From Ruthenibacterium sp. (GTDB lineage Bacteria; Bacillota; Clostridia; Oscillospirales; Ruminococcaceae): a stretch of 64,000 nucleotides of DNA. The DNA lies in NCBI GenBank assembly GCA_020025235.1, contig JAHHSL010000006.1, forward strand, positions 1 through 64,000. The letters run 5' to 3'. A model generated the notes under the pieces. It was not told where the DNA came from, ran no database searches, and saw only the letters and a list, made by a program, of their open reading frames with translations. Positions 34,878 through 42,274 of this stretch are shown piece after piece (position 1 is the first letter of the stretch; each line of letters starts with the position of its first letter). The position numbers were made by a program, and so were the translations under genes.

Positions 34878-35313
34878 AGGCCTGCAGGCCGTGGTGGACG
34901 GCACGCTGGATGAAATGCAGCGCATGGAAGCGGCAGAGCACCTGAGCTTCTGCGACGAATGTCTTGTGCGCTATACACAGCTTTTGACGGACGATGTGCT
35001 GATTGCTCCGGACGAAACGCTGGTGCCTTCGGTTATGAAGCGCGTAAAGTCAAAGGCAGCGCAGATCTTCTTCAACCGCTATACGCGCGTTGCGGCGGCT
35101 GTGGCACTTGCCATGGTGCTGTGGAGCATCGGTACGTTCGATCATTTTATCCCGGCGGAAAAAGGCAGGCAGCCGAATATACCAGAGCAGCCGACGGCAC
35201 CGCCTGTTGCGGTGACACAGCAGATCCGGGATTTTTTCGATTCGGCACAGCAGAAAATTTACGACAGTGTGCAGCAGATGCTTACGCAGGATGCACCGGA
35301 AGAAAACCGTTGA
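34840..35313 (+). CDS. Anti-sigma factor with zinc-binding motif
   Basis: 157 aa. The N-terminal anti-sigma domain has H34-x3-C38-x2-C41 (HLSFCDEC), the zinc-binding anti-sigma signature. A membrane helix follows at about 82-100 and a Pro-rich external tail of ~55 residues. The start ATG lies inside the sigma gene behind AAAGGAGAAAG, so translation is coupled and the pair is stoichiometric. It should hold the adjacent ECF factor inactive at the membrane until an envelope signal arrives (family knowledge). Confidence 0.88.
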   Translation: MELFRESGCLTDEGLQAVVDGTLDEMQRMEAAEHLSFCDECLVRYTQLLTDDVLIAPDETLVPSVMKRVKSKAAQIFFNRYTRVAAAVALAMVLWSIGTFDHFIPAEKGRQPNIPEQPTAPPVAVTQQIRDFFDSAQQKIYDSVQQMLTQDAPEENR

Positions 35314-35331
35314 GAACAGGAGAATAGGGTT

Positions 35332-35946
35332 ATGAAAAATAAAAACAGATTTTTGACATTTTGCTGGGCGTGCGTGCCCGGCGCGGGGGAAATGTACCTT
35401 GGGTACATGAAACGCGGGCTTTCCCTGATGACGATTTTCTGGGGTATCATCATGGTCGGTTTTGCGCTGAATTTCGACGCAGTGCTGATGATGCTGCCCG
35501 TGGTGTGGGCGTATGCGTTTTTTGATACGTTCAATCTTCGTGCCCGTGCACAGGAGGGCACAAGCGAGCCGGACGATTACATTGTGGATCTTTCCCGCAT
35601 CAGCAGCAAAGAATGGAACGACATGATCCGCAGAAATCACACAGTGCTCGGCGCAGTACTGGTTTTTATCGGCGTGTATGCTATCTATAAGCAGGTGGTA
35701 TACAGGCTGGGCTGGTCGGTAAGCGGGGTCTTGTGGCAGATCGTGAACATCCTGCCTACCGTGGCGATCGCCGGGCTGCTGATCTGGCTGGGCGTGCGCC
35801 TGATGCGTGCGGAAAACGACAAGGAAGCCGAGGACTATAAGGCGTTTGAGGGAACGGCAAAAGCCGTATGGGAGAAAATCGAGAACGACCCTTCCGAAGA
35901 AAAAAATACGGAAGATACGCCGAAAAACGATCTGGAAGAATGGTAA
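35332..35946 (+). CDS. TM2-like membrane protein in the ECF operon
   Basis: 204 aa. The N-terminal part FCWACVPGAGEMYLGYMKRGLSLM resembles the TM2 motif (P-G-x-G-x-x-Y-L-G-x-x-x-x-G) followed by membrane helices at ~32-62; after an acidic cytosolic stretch come two more hydrophobic segments (~105-125 and ~140-160) and a charged C-terminal tail. AGGAG precedes the ATG, 19 nt after the anti-sigma stop, so it belongs to the same operon. It may sense or relay an envelope signal, but that is inference. Confidence 0.75.
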   Translation: MKNKNRFLTFCWACVPGAGEMYLGYMKRGLSLMTIFWGIIMVGFALNFDAVLMMLPVVWAYAFFDTFNLRARAQEGTSEPDDYIVDLSRISSKEWNDMIRRNHTVLGAVLVFIGVYAIYKQVVYRLGWSVSGVLWQIVNILPTVAIAGLLIWLGVRLMRAENDKEAEDYKAFEGTAKAVWEKIENDPSEEKNTEDTPKNDLEEW

Positions 35947-35963
35947 GATGATTCCTTCCTCAT

Positions 35964-36040
35964 GGGGCGGGCCGCAAACGGCCTGCCTTTTTTTGTGCAA
36001 AAACCGCTTTATTGTCAGGTGAAAAGCGGCTTTTTGACTT
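35964..36040 (+). terminator. Two consecutive terminator hairpins
   Basis: First: GGCGGGCCG (35966-35974), loop CAAA, CGGCCTGCC, then T7. Second: AAACCGCTTT, longer loop, AAAGCGGCTTTTT (about 36001-36037). Confidence 0.85.
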
Positions 36041-36146
36041 TGGAACGGTATTGCGTGAATACGCGCAAAAAATGCGCCGGAAAAGACAGAATTTTCACAC
36101 AGAGCGGCAGCTGAAAATTTTGGAAACAGCCGTAAAAAATTGTTGA

Positions 36147-36175
36147 TTGTATTCCGCTGACCGAACCGATACAAT
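36147..36175 (+). promoter_or_regulatory. Sigma-A promoter of the DUF4855 lipoprotein gene
   Basis: TTGTAT (36147-36152), 17 nt, TACAAT (36170-36175). Start near 36182, eight bases before the structured leader. Confidence 0.75.
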
Positions 36176-36189
36176 AAAAATAAACATGG

Positions 36190-36326
36190 ATTGCATCGAT
36201 CCGGTTTCAGCGGGAACAAAACAGCGCAGGAGTCTAGGCGCGGGTTTTGTCCGGCGGGGACATTGCTGCACCGTCCCTGCGGTGCAGAGGAAATCCGTCT
36301 GCCGGAACACCGGATCGGTCTGCAAT
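36190..36326 (+). promoter_or_regulatory. Three-way-junction 5' UTR RNA, riboswitch candidate
   Basis: P1: ATTGCA (36190-36195) with TGCAAT (36321-36326), and CGATCCGGT (36197-36205) with ACCGGATCG (36309-36317). P2: ACAAAAC (36216-36222) with GTTTTGT (36244-36250), then GCGC (36224-36227) with GCGC (36238-36241), loop AGGAGTCTAG. P3: CCGGC (36251-36255) with GCCGG (36301-36305), and CTGCACCG (36266-36273) with CGGTGCAG (36280-36287). The helices nest into one junction. It is followed by AAAAAGGAGG and the lipoprotein start; no terminator stem follows, so any control would be on translation or stability. Confidence 0.6.
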
Positions 36327-36358
36327 GCAAAAAAGCGCACAGAAAAAGGAGGAACCCC

Positions 36359-39300
36359 ATGAAAAAGAAACGGATCATGCTTTTGACGGCTGTGGTGGCA
36401 GTGCTTCTTCTGCTCACTTCCTGCGGCCTGTTCAAAGCGGATGACAGTGAGGCGGATGCATCCCATTCGCAGCCGAGTTCGTCTGAATCGGAATCGAAAC
36501 CGGAATCGAAGCCCGAATCCAAGCCGGAGTCGAAACCCGAAGCAAAACCTGAATCGAAGCCGGAGTCCGAATCGGAAAAGCCGGAGCCGGAATCGAAACC
36601 TCAGCCCCCGCAGAAAAAGCCCCAGCCCCCGAAAAAGAAACCGGTAAATCCGGGCAGCAAGCCGGCGGCACCGACCACGCCGCCCGCACCGCCGGCACCT
36701 CCCGCACCGCCGGCACCTCCCGCACCGCCGACGCCTCCCGCGCCGCCGACGCCTCCCGCGCCGCCGACGCCTCCCGCACCCGAACCGAAGCCGGATCCTG
36801 TGAATCTGGCTGCCGGTCTGGACGCTTTCACCCTGAAAATGGAAGGCCCCGGAACCGACCTTGACCCGGCGACAAAGGATGTTTCCATTAAAGAAAAGGA
36901 AACCGGCATCCTCAACCGCCTGACGGACGGCATCTACGGCAACGGCGCCATGCTGGACGGCAACTGGAACGGTACAGGCGAACGCAGCAAATACTATGAA
37001 GCATACCGCAACATCGACCGCAGCATCGTGCTCGATCTGGGAGCCGTGCGCAATATTCAGGAAATTTCCATGCATGTTCAGGAAAATACCCAGTATGGTA
37101 TTTCTGCACCGGCCGTGCTGACATTCTATCTGTCGGATAACGGCGTGGATTTCAACCGTGTCGGCCGTGTAAGCCGTTTTGACGCCGTGGTGGACGAAGA
37201 CCCCGTACACAGCGAAGGCGACGGCACCAAGGCACTGGTGAACTTCAACTTTGCCCTGAACGGCATGAACTACAACGCACGCTATGTGAAGGTGGGCTTT
37301 GAGCTGACCGGAACCTGGGCGTTTATGGATGAAATGCAGGTCATGGGTCAGCCGGAACCCGCGCAGGATGCAGCCCCGCTGCCCGATGCGCCCGGTTCGG
37401 AATATGAATATGTCAACGCCTATGCCAACACCCAGCAGTCCGGCGGCATCCAGCACGAAAGCCTGATCTATGCGGGCTATTTCCAGCCGGAACCGAACAA
37501 GCCGTTCATTACCACGCACAAGACGGTAAACGACATCCTGCCGGTGGTGGGCTATGTGGATGAAAACGGCGCGCTGAAGGATAAGTTCTTTGAATCCGTC
37601 ACGCTTCTGCCGCATCCGGTTCTGCCCAATGCCACCACGGAAGATCCCACCGATATGCGCTGGGTGGTATACAATGTTACGGAAATGGTACATAACCCCG
37701 ATGCAGCCAAGATCAGCGCAGGCTTTGCCGAATGGAAGCTGTGGCTGGACTTCCTGTTCGATTTCAAGAACGATCAGGGCGAAGCCTGCAACCTGGACGC
37801 ACTGGATGCAGCAGCGGCACAGGTAAAGCAGCTGACAGGCGATGCAAACTACAAAATGGGCGTCAAGATCTCCATTCTGCCCCCGATCCTGTGCCAGAAT
37901 GATTTCGGCAAGCTGCCCGGAACCGAACGTTCGCTGAACTTTGAAGTTTCGGAAACCAACACCCGCGATCAGGCACTGGCAGACCGCATGGCAGCCGTGC
38001 GCTGGTATGTGGATACGGCCGTAAAGCGCTTTGCGGAAAAGAACTATCAGAACCTGCGTCTGGACGGCTTCTACTGGCACCACGAAGCCGTGGATTACGA
38101 CGTAGACCCGATCGCAGCGGAAACCGTAAAGGCGGCAACGGCCTATGTGCACAGCCTGCCGCAGAATTACCGCATCTACTGGATCCCGTCGTATCAGGCA
38201 CCCGGCTTCCGTGAATGGAAGAGCCTGGGCTTTGACTATGCGATCATGCAGCCCAACTATGCGTTTGACGCAAATGCAACCGCACAGCGCGTGGATGACT
38301 GCGCAGACCTTGCCAAGAAGTTCGGTCTGGGCGTGGAAATGGAATTTGGCGGAATTTCCGGCAAATATATCTCCACATTCCGCGATTATCTGATCAAAGG
38401 CCAGAAGGCCAACAAGAATTATCAGCATGACAGTCTGGTTGCATGGTATACCAGCACCAGCGGCATCTATGAAACCTGCCATAATAATTCCAACACCCGC
38501 TATATTTATGACGCAATGTACGATTTCTTCCGCGGGGTGGAGACCAATATGGAAAACCCGCAGCTCAACCTTGCCAAAAACAGCAAGCTTACGGTTGAAG
38601 CGGAAGTGATCGGCAATCAGGAAGCATTCGACAAGCTGAATCTTTCTCTGCTGACAGACGGCAATACCCTCAACTGGAACAACGGCTGTTTGCAGATGAA
38701 CCGCGATAATCAGCGCGGCAAGATCACCCTGACGAGCGACCTTGGCGGCATCAGCACCCTGAAAAATGTGGAGCTGAAAATGCTGGAGATGATAGACTGG
38801 GGGATCGCGTGCCCGGATTCCATTGCGTTCAGCACCTCGGTTGACGGTGCGGTATGGACGCCGGCGGGCACGGTGGCAAAGGAACAGGCCGAGCGTATCG
38901 AGGACGCCAGCGGATTTGCCGATGTGGTGTTCCATGCCGCAGTTCCCGCAGCTGCCCGCTATATCAAAGCCGAGTTTGTGTATCCCGATGCAGGCTGGAT
39001 CGGCATGGATGAACTGCTGATCGAAGGCAGCGTGCCGCAGCTTGCACCGGAATCCCTTTCGGAATTTGGCACCGTAACGCTGAACAGCGCGGTGGTGGAT
39101 AATGCCGAAGCATTTGCAGGCGTCCAGAACGCCGCCGCTGTGCTGCTCAAGAACGGCAGCATGCAGACAGGCGACTGGGGCGGCGTCAATACGCCGCAGG
39201 GCAGCTATGTCGGCATCATCAAAAATACGGCTGCAGGCCCCTATACGGTGGAAGCAAAGTTCGCCAACAATATCGAACTGACAGCACTGGGTCTTGATTT

Positions 39301-39739
39301 TCTGGATATGACAAGTTGGGGCATCGGCACAACGGATGCCGTCACCTATTCCTATTCGACCGACCTTGGAAAGACATGGACAAAGGCCGGCACGGTCACG
39401 AAAGAGCAGGCGTCCAAAATCCAGCTTAATGACGCAGCCGCCGCTTATTATTATGAACTGGCACTGCCGTCCGGCGTGAAAGTGAACGCCGTGAAAGCAG
39501 AGTTTGAACGCGGACTGAACCCAGACGGAGCCGAAGGCGAACGCTGGTTCTGGGCAGGTCTGGATGAATTTGTCATCAAGGGTAAGCTGACAAGCGAACC
39601 CGCGGCTGCCGAAGAAAAGGAAGCTGCATATGAAGCGAAACCGGCAGCTGCAGAACCTGTGGCGACCCCTGCGCAGGTGAATGTGGCGGAAAATACTGCA
39701 GAACCCGTGGCAACACCCGCAGAAGTTACGGTAAAGTAA
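36359..39739 (+). CDS. Large DUF4855 lipoprotein with discoidin-like domains
   Basis: 1126 aa, one of the largest genes here. Signal peptide ending LTSC, with C22 as lipid-anchored residue. Residues ~40-85 are SKPE-type repeats and ~105-142 PAPP/PTPP repeats, a stiff spacer away from the membrane. Then a discoidin-like segment (~145-335), the DUF4855 region from ~360 (ESLIYAGYFQP, LPVVGYVDENG, and the glycosidase-like strand LRLDGFYWHHEAVDYD near 565), two further discoidin-like domains (~735-1090), and an Ala/Glu/Pro-rich tail with repeated AEPVATPA. ATG 36359 behind AAAAGGAGG. It is probably a surface glycan-binding or glycan-acting protein (inference). Confidence 0.88.
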   Translation: MKKKRIMLLTAVVAVLLLLTSCGLFKADDSEADASHSQPSSSESESKPESKPESKPESKPEAKPESKPESESEKPEPESKPQPPQKKPQPPKKKPVNPGSKPAAPTTPPAPPAPPAPPAPPAPPTPPAPPTPPAPPTPPAPEPKPDPVNLAAGLDAFTLKMEGPGTDLDPATKDVSIKEKETGILNRLTDGIYGNGAMLDGNWNGTGERSKYYEAYRNIDRSIVLDLGAVRNIQEISMHVQENTQYGISAPAVLTFYLSDNGVDFNRVGRVSRFDAVVDEDPVHSEGDGTKALVNFNFALNGMNYNARYVKVGFELTGTWAFMDEMQVMGQPEPAQDAAPLPDAPGSEYEYVNAYANTQQSGGIQHESLIYAGYFQPEPNKPFITTHKTVNDILPVVGYVDENGALKDKFFESVTLLPHPVLPNATTEDPTDMRWVVYNVTEMVHNPDAAKISAGFAEWKLWLDFLFDFKNDQGEACNLDALDAAAAQVKQLTGDANYKMGVKISILPPILCQNDFGKLPGTERSLNFEVSETNTRDQALADRMAAVRWYVDTAVKRFAEKNYQNLRLDGFYWHHEAVDYDVDPIAAETVKAATAYVHSLPQNYRIYWIPSYQAPGFREWKSLGFDYAIMQPNYAFDANATAQRVDDCADLAKKFGLGVEMEFGGISGKYISTFRDYLIKGQKANKNYQHDSLVAWYTSTSGIYETCHNNSNTRYIYDAMYDFFRGVETNMENPQLNLAKNSKLTVEAEVIGNQEAFDKLNLSLLTDGNTLNWNNGCLQMNRDNQRGKITLTSDLGGISTLKNVELKMLEMIDWGIACPDSIAFSTSVDGAVWTPAGTVAKEQAERIEDASGFADVVFHAAVPAAARYIKAEFVYPDAGWIGMDELLIEGSVPQLAPESLSEFGTVTLNSAVVDNAEAFAGVQNAAAVLLKNGSMQTGDWGGVNTPQGSYVGIIKNTAAGPYTVEAKFANNIELTALGLDFLDMTSWGIGTTDAVTYSYSTDLGKTWTKAGTVTKEQASKIQLNDAAAAYYYELALPSGVKVNAVKAEFERGLNPDGAEGERWFWAGLDEFVIKGKLTSEPAAAEEKEAAYEAKPAAAEPVATPAQVNVAENTAEPVATPAEVTVK

Positions 39740-39818
39740 AACGCAAGGGGATTTCGGAAAACGTTTCCCCAAAGCAAAAAGAGAATATCATCCGGCACCG
39801 GAGCACCGGTGCGGAATG

Positions 39819-39857
39819 AAAAATCCCGCTGTCCGAAGGACGGCGGGATTTTTTGCT
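39819..39857 (+). terminator. Terminator after DUF4855 gene
   Basis: AAATCCCGCTGTCC, loop GAA, GGACGGCGGGATTTTTT with one mismatch. A smaller GC hairpin (CCGGCACCGG/CCGGTGCGG) lies just upstream at 39792-39813. Confidence 0.9.
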
Positions 39858-40211
39858 GTGCGGATGTGTGCTGCTTGGCACTGACGGCGATAACGATATT
39901 CCCCGCGCAAAAGGGGGCAAATTGTGGGCAAACTTCAATTTTTACCCCTACTATCGATTGTCACCTTATTTTCTGCTGCTTTTATTTCTTACTTCACTGC
40001 CCCTTTCTATCATTAAAACATCCGCCGCATTTTGAAAACCAGCATCAGATACCGGTCCATAGGTCTTGCGAATTTGATCTATACTGTTATGCCCGGCTTA
40101 TGTAATTTCGTTTTATCCGCACCCTTTACATCCGCTTGCTGATCCATTAAACTGTATAGTAAGCGAATCCGGTGCAAAGCACCCAAAACCTTATAGAAAG
40201 CGTGAATACCA
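39858..40211. other. AT-richer intergenic stretch without a gene
   Basis: Base composition drops relative to neighbours. No frame with a ribosome binding site is seen. On the minus strand (about 40020-40110) a frame reading AGHNSIDQIRKTYG... hints at a decayed integrase-like end, but it is short and broken by a stop. A -10-like TATAGT lies at 40155-40160. Confidence 0.5.
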
Positions 40212-40787
40212 ATGAATAAGAAAGTTCTTGCGCTGATTGCTGCCTTTGTGCTGCTGATTTTAGCAGGCATTGCAGTCTATACAGTGCGGTCAAAAGACAC
40301 ACCCACACAGAAACCTGCCCCTGCTGCATCTTCGGAACCCAAAGCTGAACCTACCCCGGAGCCTGCACCCGAACCCACACCCGAACCCACACCGGAGCCT
40401 GCACCGGAGTCCACCCCAGAGCCTACCCCGGAAATCGTACCGGAGGGTGAAGCAGGTAAGCATGCCGATGGTTCAATCACCTTAGATGACGGTTACACAC
40501 TATCTCCAGAAAGAGCAAAAGGTGTTTATGTACCACTAGATCAAGTGCTGACCTATATCCAAACCAATTATGGTACAGATGCATTAGGAACAATAACCGA
40601 GCTAATGAATAAAGGCAAAACAAATTTAAATGCATTGCAGGGTAAATTAGCTAAGCACAGTGCAGAAGATATGAAGAACATATGGATTCCACAGTATAAA
40701 GAAATACTGGAGTCTGTTAAAGATGCTGAGTATTGGGCAGATCATATGAGCCAGTATGATCCCAATAAGATATATGAGAATTCCTAA
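40212..40787 (+). CDS. Orphan secreted or anchored protein with Glu-Pro repeats
   Basis: 191 aa, not recognised. A signal anchor (KKVLALIAAFVLLILAGIAVYTV) is followed by ~45 residues of PEPTPEPAPEPTPEP-type repeats and a ~110-residue soluble domain (DDGYTLSPERAKGVYVPLDQVLTY in part, then helices). Only a weak ribosome binding site (AGAAAG) precedes the ATG. Codons in the C-terminal half are A/T-ended (AAA, AAT, TTA), unlike the GC-ended usage of the whole window, suggesting recent acquisition. It is flanked by gene-free AT-rich DNA on both sides. Confidence 0.7.
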   Translation: MNKKVLALIAAFVLLILAGIAVYTVRSKDTPTQKPAPAASSEPKAEPTPEPAPEPTPEPTPEPAPESTPEPTPEIVPEGEAGKHADGSITLDDGYTLSPERAKGVYVPLDQVLTYIQTNYGTDALGTITELMNKGKTNLNALQGKLAKHSAEDMKNIWIPQYKEILESVKDAEYWADHMSQYDPNKIYENS

Positions 40788-40817
40788 TTGGGCAGCAGAA
40801 AACGGTTAATGAATAAA

Positions 40818-40862
40818 TACAAACACGGACAGGTGAATTTCGCTCCTGTCCGTGTTTTCTTT
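40818..40862. terminator. Terminator after orphan gene
   Basis: AAACACGGACAGG, an 11-base loop, CCTGTCCGTGTTT, then TCTTTTG; A-rich on the other side. Confidence 0.85.
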
Positions 40863-41091
40863 TGGCAGTTCACCTTTTGAAAGGTTGTATATCTTATTTT
40901 ACGGTGATCCTTTCCTGTTATGCGCTTTACATGAAAGAGCCCTTTCATGCAAGCACACCGATTATATTCACATATGGCATCTCAATTTATCCACGCTTTT
41001 TACCCGGGGCTAAATGGGCGTAAAATTTAAAATACTGCTTGCCTATTCAAACTGTATAAACAGGGATTACAACATATAGTAAAATTTAAAA

Positions 41092-41130
41092 CAAAAAAAG
41101 AGAGCCACCACAATGGGTAGCTCTCTTTGA
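41092..41130 (-). terminator. Terminator of the rplM-rpsI operon
   Basis: On the minus strand, AAAGAGAGCTACC, loop, GGTGGCTCTCTTT followed by TTTT. Confidence 0.9.
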
Positions 41131-41144
41131 AAAACGCAGTAAGA

Positions 41145-41543
41145 TCAGCGTTTGCTGAACTGCGGTGCACGACGTGCAGCCTTGAGGCCGTACTTCTTGC
41201 GTTCCTTCATACGCGGATCGCGCGTCAGGAAGCCCGCTTTCTTCAGATCGCCGCGCAGCTCTTCGTCATAAACGAGCAGAGCGCGGGAAAGGCCGTGGCG
41301 GATAGCGCCAGCCTGGCCGGAAACACCGCCGCCGGAAACGCGGACAACGATGTCGAACTTGCCCTCGACGCCTGCTACGGTGAGCGGCTGACGAACGATG
41401 AGCTTCAGGGTCTCAAGACCGAAGTAATCGTCGATGTCGCGGTCATTGATGGTGATCTTGCCGGTGCCGTTGTATACACGAACGCGGGCAACGGAATTTT
41501 TACGACGGCCGGTGCCGTAGAAATAAGGTTTCGTCTCGTACAT
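41145..41543 (-). CDS. rpsI: Ribosomal protein uS9
   Basis: 132 aa small-subunit protein. It opens MYETKPYFYGTGRRKNSVARVR and ends in the conserved basic tail KKYGLKAARRAPQFSKR, which reaches the P-site tRNA. Two ATG codons are possible: 41549 lies 2 nt from AGGAGG, 41543 lies 8 nt from it, so 41543 is preferred. Follows rplM after 15 nt, the usual universal pair. Confidence 0.97.
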   Translation of the reverse strand: MYETKPYFYGTGRRKNSVARVRVYNGTGKITINDRDIDDYFGLETLKLIVRQPLTVAGVEGKFDIVVRVSGGGVSGQAGAIRHGLSRALLVYDEELRGDLKKAGFLTRDPRMKERKKYGLKAARRAPQFSKR

Positions 41544-41558
41544 TCTCATTGCCTCCTC

Positions 41559-41987
41559 TTACAGTGTATATGCTTCGGGTTTCTGAGCTGCATTGTTGTG
41601 CTCAGCGCCCTTGTAGACGCGAAGACGCTTCAGAGCAGCTGCGCCCAGAGCGTTGCCGGGCAGCATGCCTTCAACAGCAAGCATCATAGCCTTGTCGGAC
41701 TTTTCAGCCATCAGGGTGCGGTACTGAACGGCCTTCATGCCGCCGATCCAGCCGCTGTGATGATAGTAGTATTTCTTTTCCAGCTTGTTGCCGGTCAGAA
41801 CAGCTTTGTCGCAGTTGATGATGATCACGTGGTCGCCGCAGTCAACGTTCGGCGTAAAGGTGACCTTGTTTTTGCCGCGAAGCAGGGTGGCAGCAGTAGC
41901 AGCGGTGCGGCCAAGGGGCTTGCCGGCAGCATCAATGATATACCACTTGCGTTCCACGGTGCTGGGTTTAGCAAGAGTTGTGCTCAT
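41559..41987 (-). CDS. rplM: Ribosomal protein uL13
   Basis: 142 aa large-subunit protein: RKWYIIDAAGKPLGRTA near the start, GDHVIIINCDKAVLTGNK, and the C-terminal MLPGNALGAAALKRLRVYKG. AGGAGGAAAACACC precedes the ATG. Own sigma-A promoter at 42054-42082 with a ~60-nt leader; an L13 autoregulatory leader might be expected but I cannot draw a convincing one. Confidence 0.97.
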   Translation of the reverse strand: MSTTLAKPSTVERKWYIIDAAGKPLGRTAATAATLLRGKNKVTFTPNVDCGDHVIIINCDKAVLTGNKLEKKYYYHHSGWIGGMKAVQYRTLMAEKSDKAMMLAVEGMLPGNALGAAALKRLRVYKGAEHNNAAQKPEAYTL

Positions 41988-42053
41988 GGTGTTTTCCTCC
42001 TAGAATAGTATCTCAATACATACGTAAGACCTGTAAAAACAAGTGCATGTTAA

Positions 42054-42082
42054 ATTATAGCGGATGTTTGTCCCTGCGTCAA
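42054..42082 (-). promoter_or_regulatory. Sigma-A promoter of rplM-rpsI
   Basis: On the minus strand, TTGACG (42077-42082), 17 nt, TATAAT (42054-42059). Confidence 0.85.
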
Positions 42083-42120
42083 GACCTTTTTCGCGATTTT
42101 TTAATTTATAAAACCGATGC

Positions 42121-42160
42121 TCTTGTTTTCTCTTGTTTTCTCTTGTTTTCTCATGTTTGC
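42121..42160. repeat. 10-bp tandem repeat with phased T tracts
   Basis: CTCTTGTTTT occurs three times in a row (42121-42150), followed by the variant CTCATGTTTG. Four-base T tracts recur once per helical turn. It lies between the divergent rplM and alr promoters. Confidence 0.9.
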
Positions 42161-42196
42161 TCAAATGCTGTTTTTAAAAATATTTTCCGTGTTTTT

Positions 42197-42225
42197 GTTT
42201 ACTCTGCCGATGAACATGATATACT
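42197..42225 (+). promoter_or_regulatory. Sigma-A promoter of alr
   Basis: GTTTAC (42197-42202), 17 nt, TATACT (42220-42225); TTTACT with 16 nt is an equal reading. Confidence 0.6.
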
Positions 42226-42274
42226 AGCTAATATAGGTGCACTTGCGCTTCAAAAACAGGAAAGCGGTGGATAT

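Noticed and set aside
36480..36780. CRISPR-like direct repeats
   Set aside because: These repeats are in-frame codons for SKPE and PAPP motifs of the lipoprotein, without spacers of constant length.
40020..40110. Integrase remnant on the minus strand
   Set aside because: Only ~30 codons, an in-frame stop, and resemblance to recombinase C-termini is too vague to annotate.
41988..42047. L13 autoregulatory leader before rplM
   Set aside because: No convincing stem pairs could be drawn in the ~60-nt leader.
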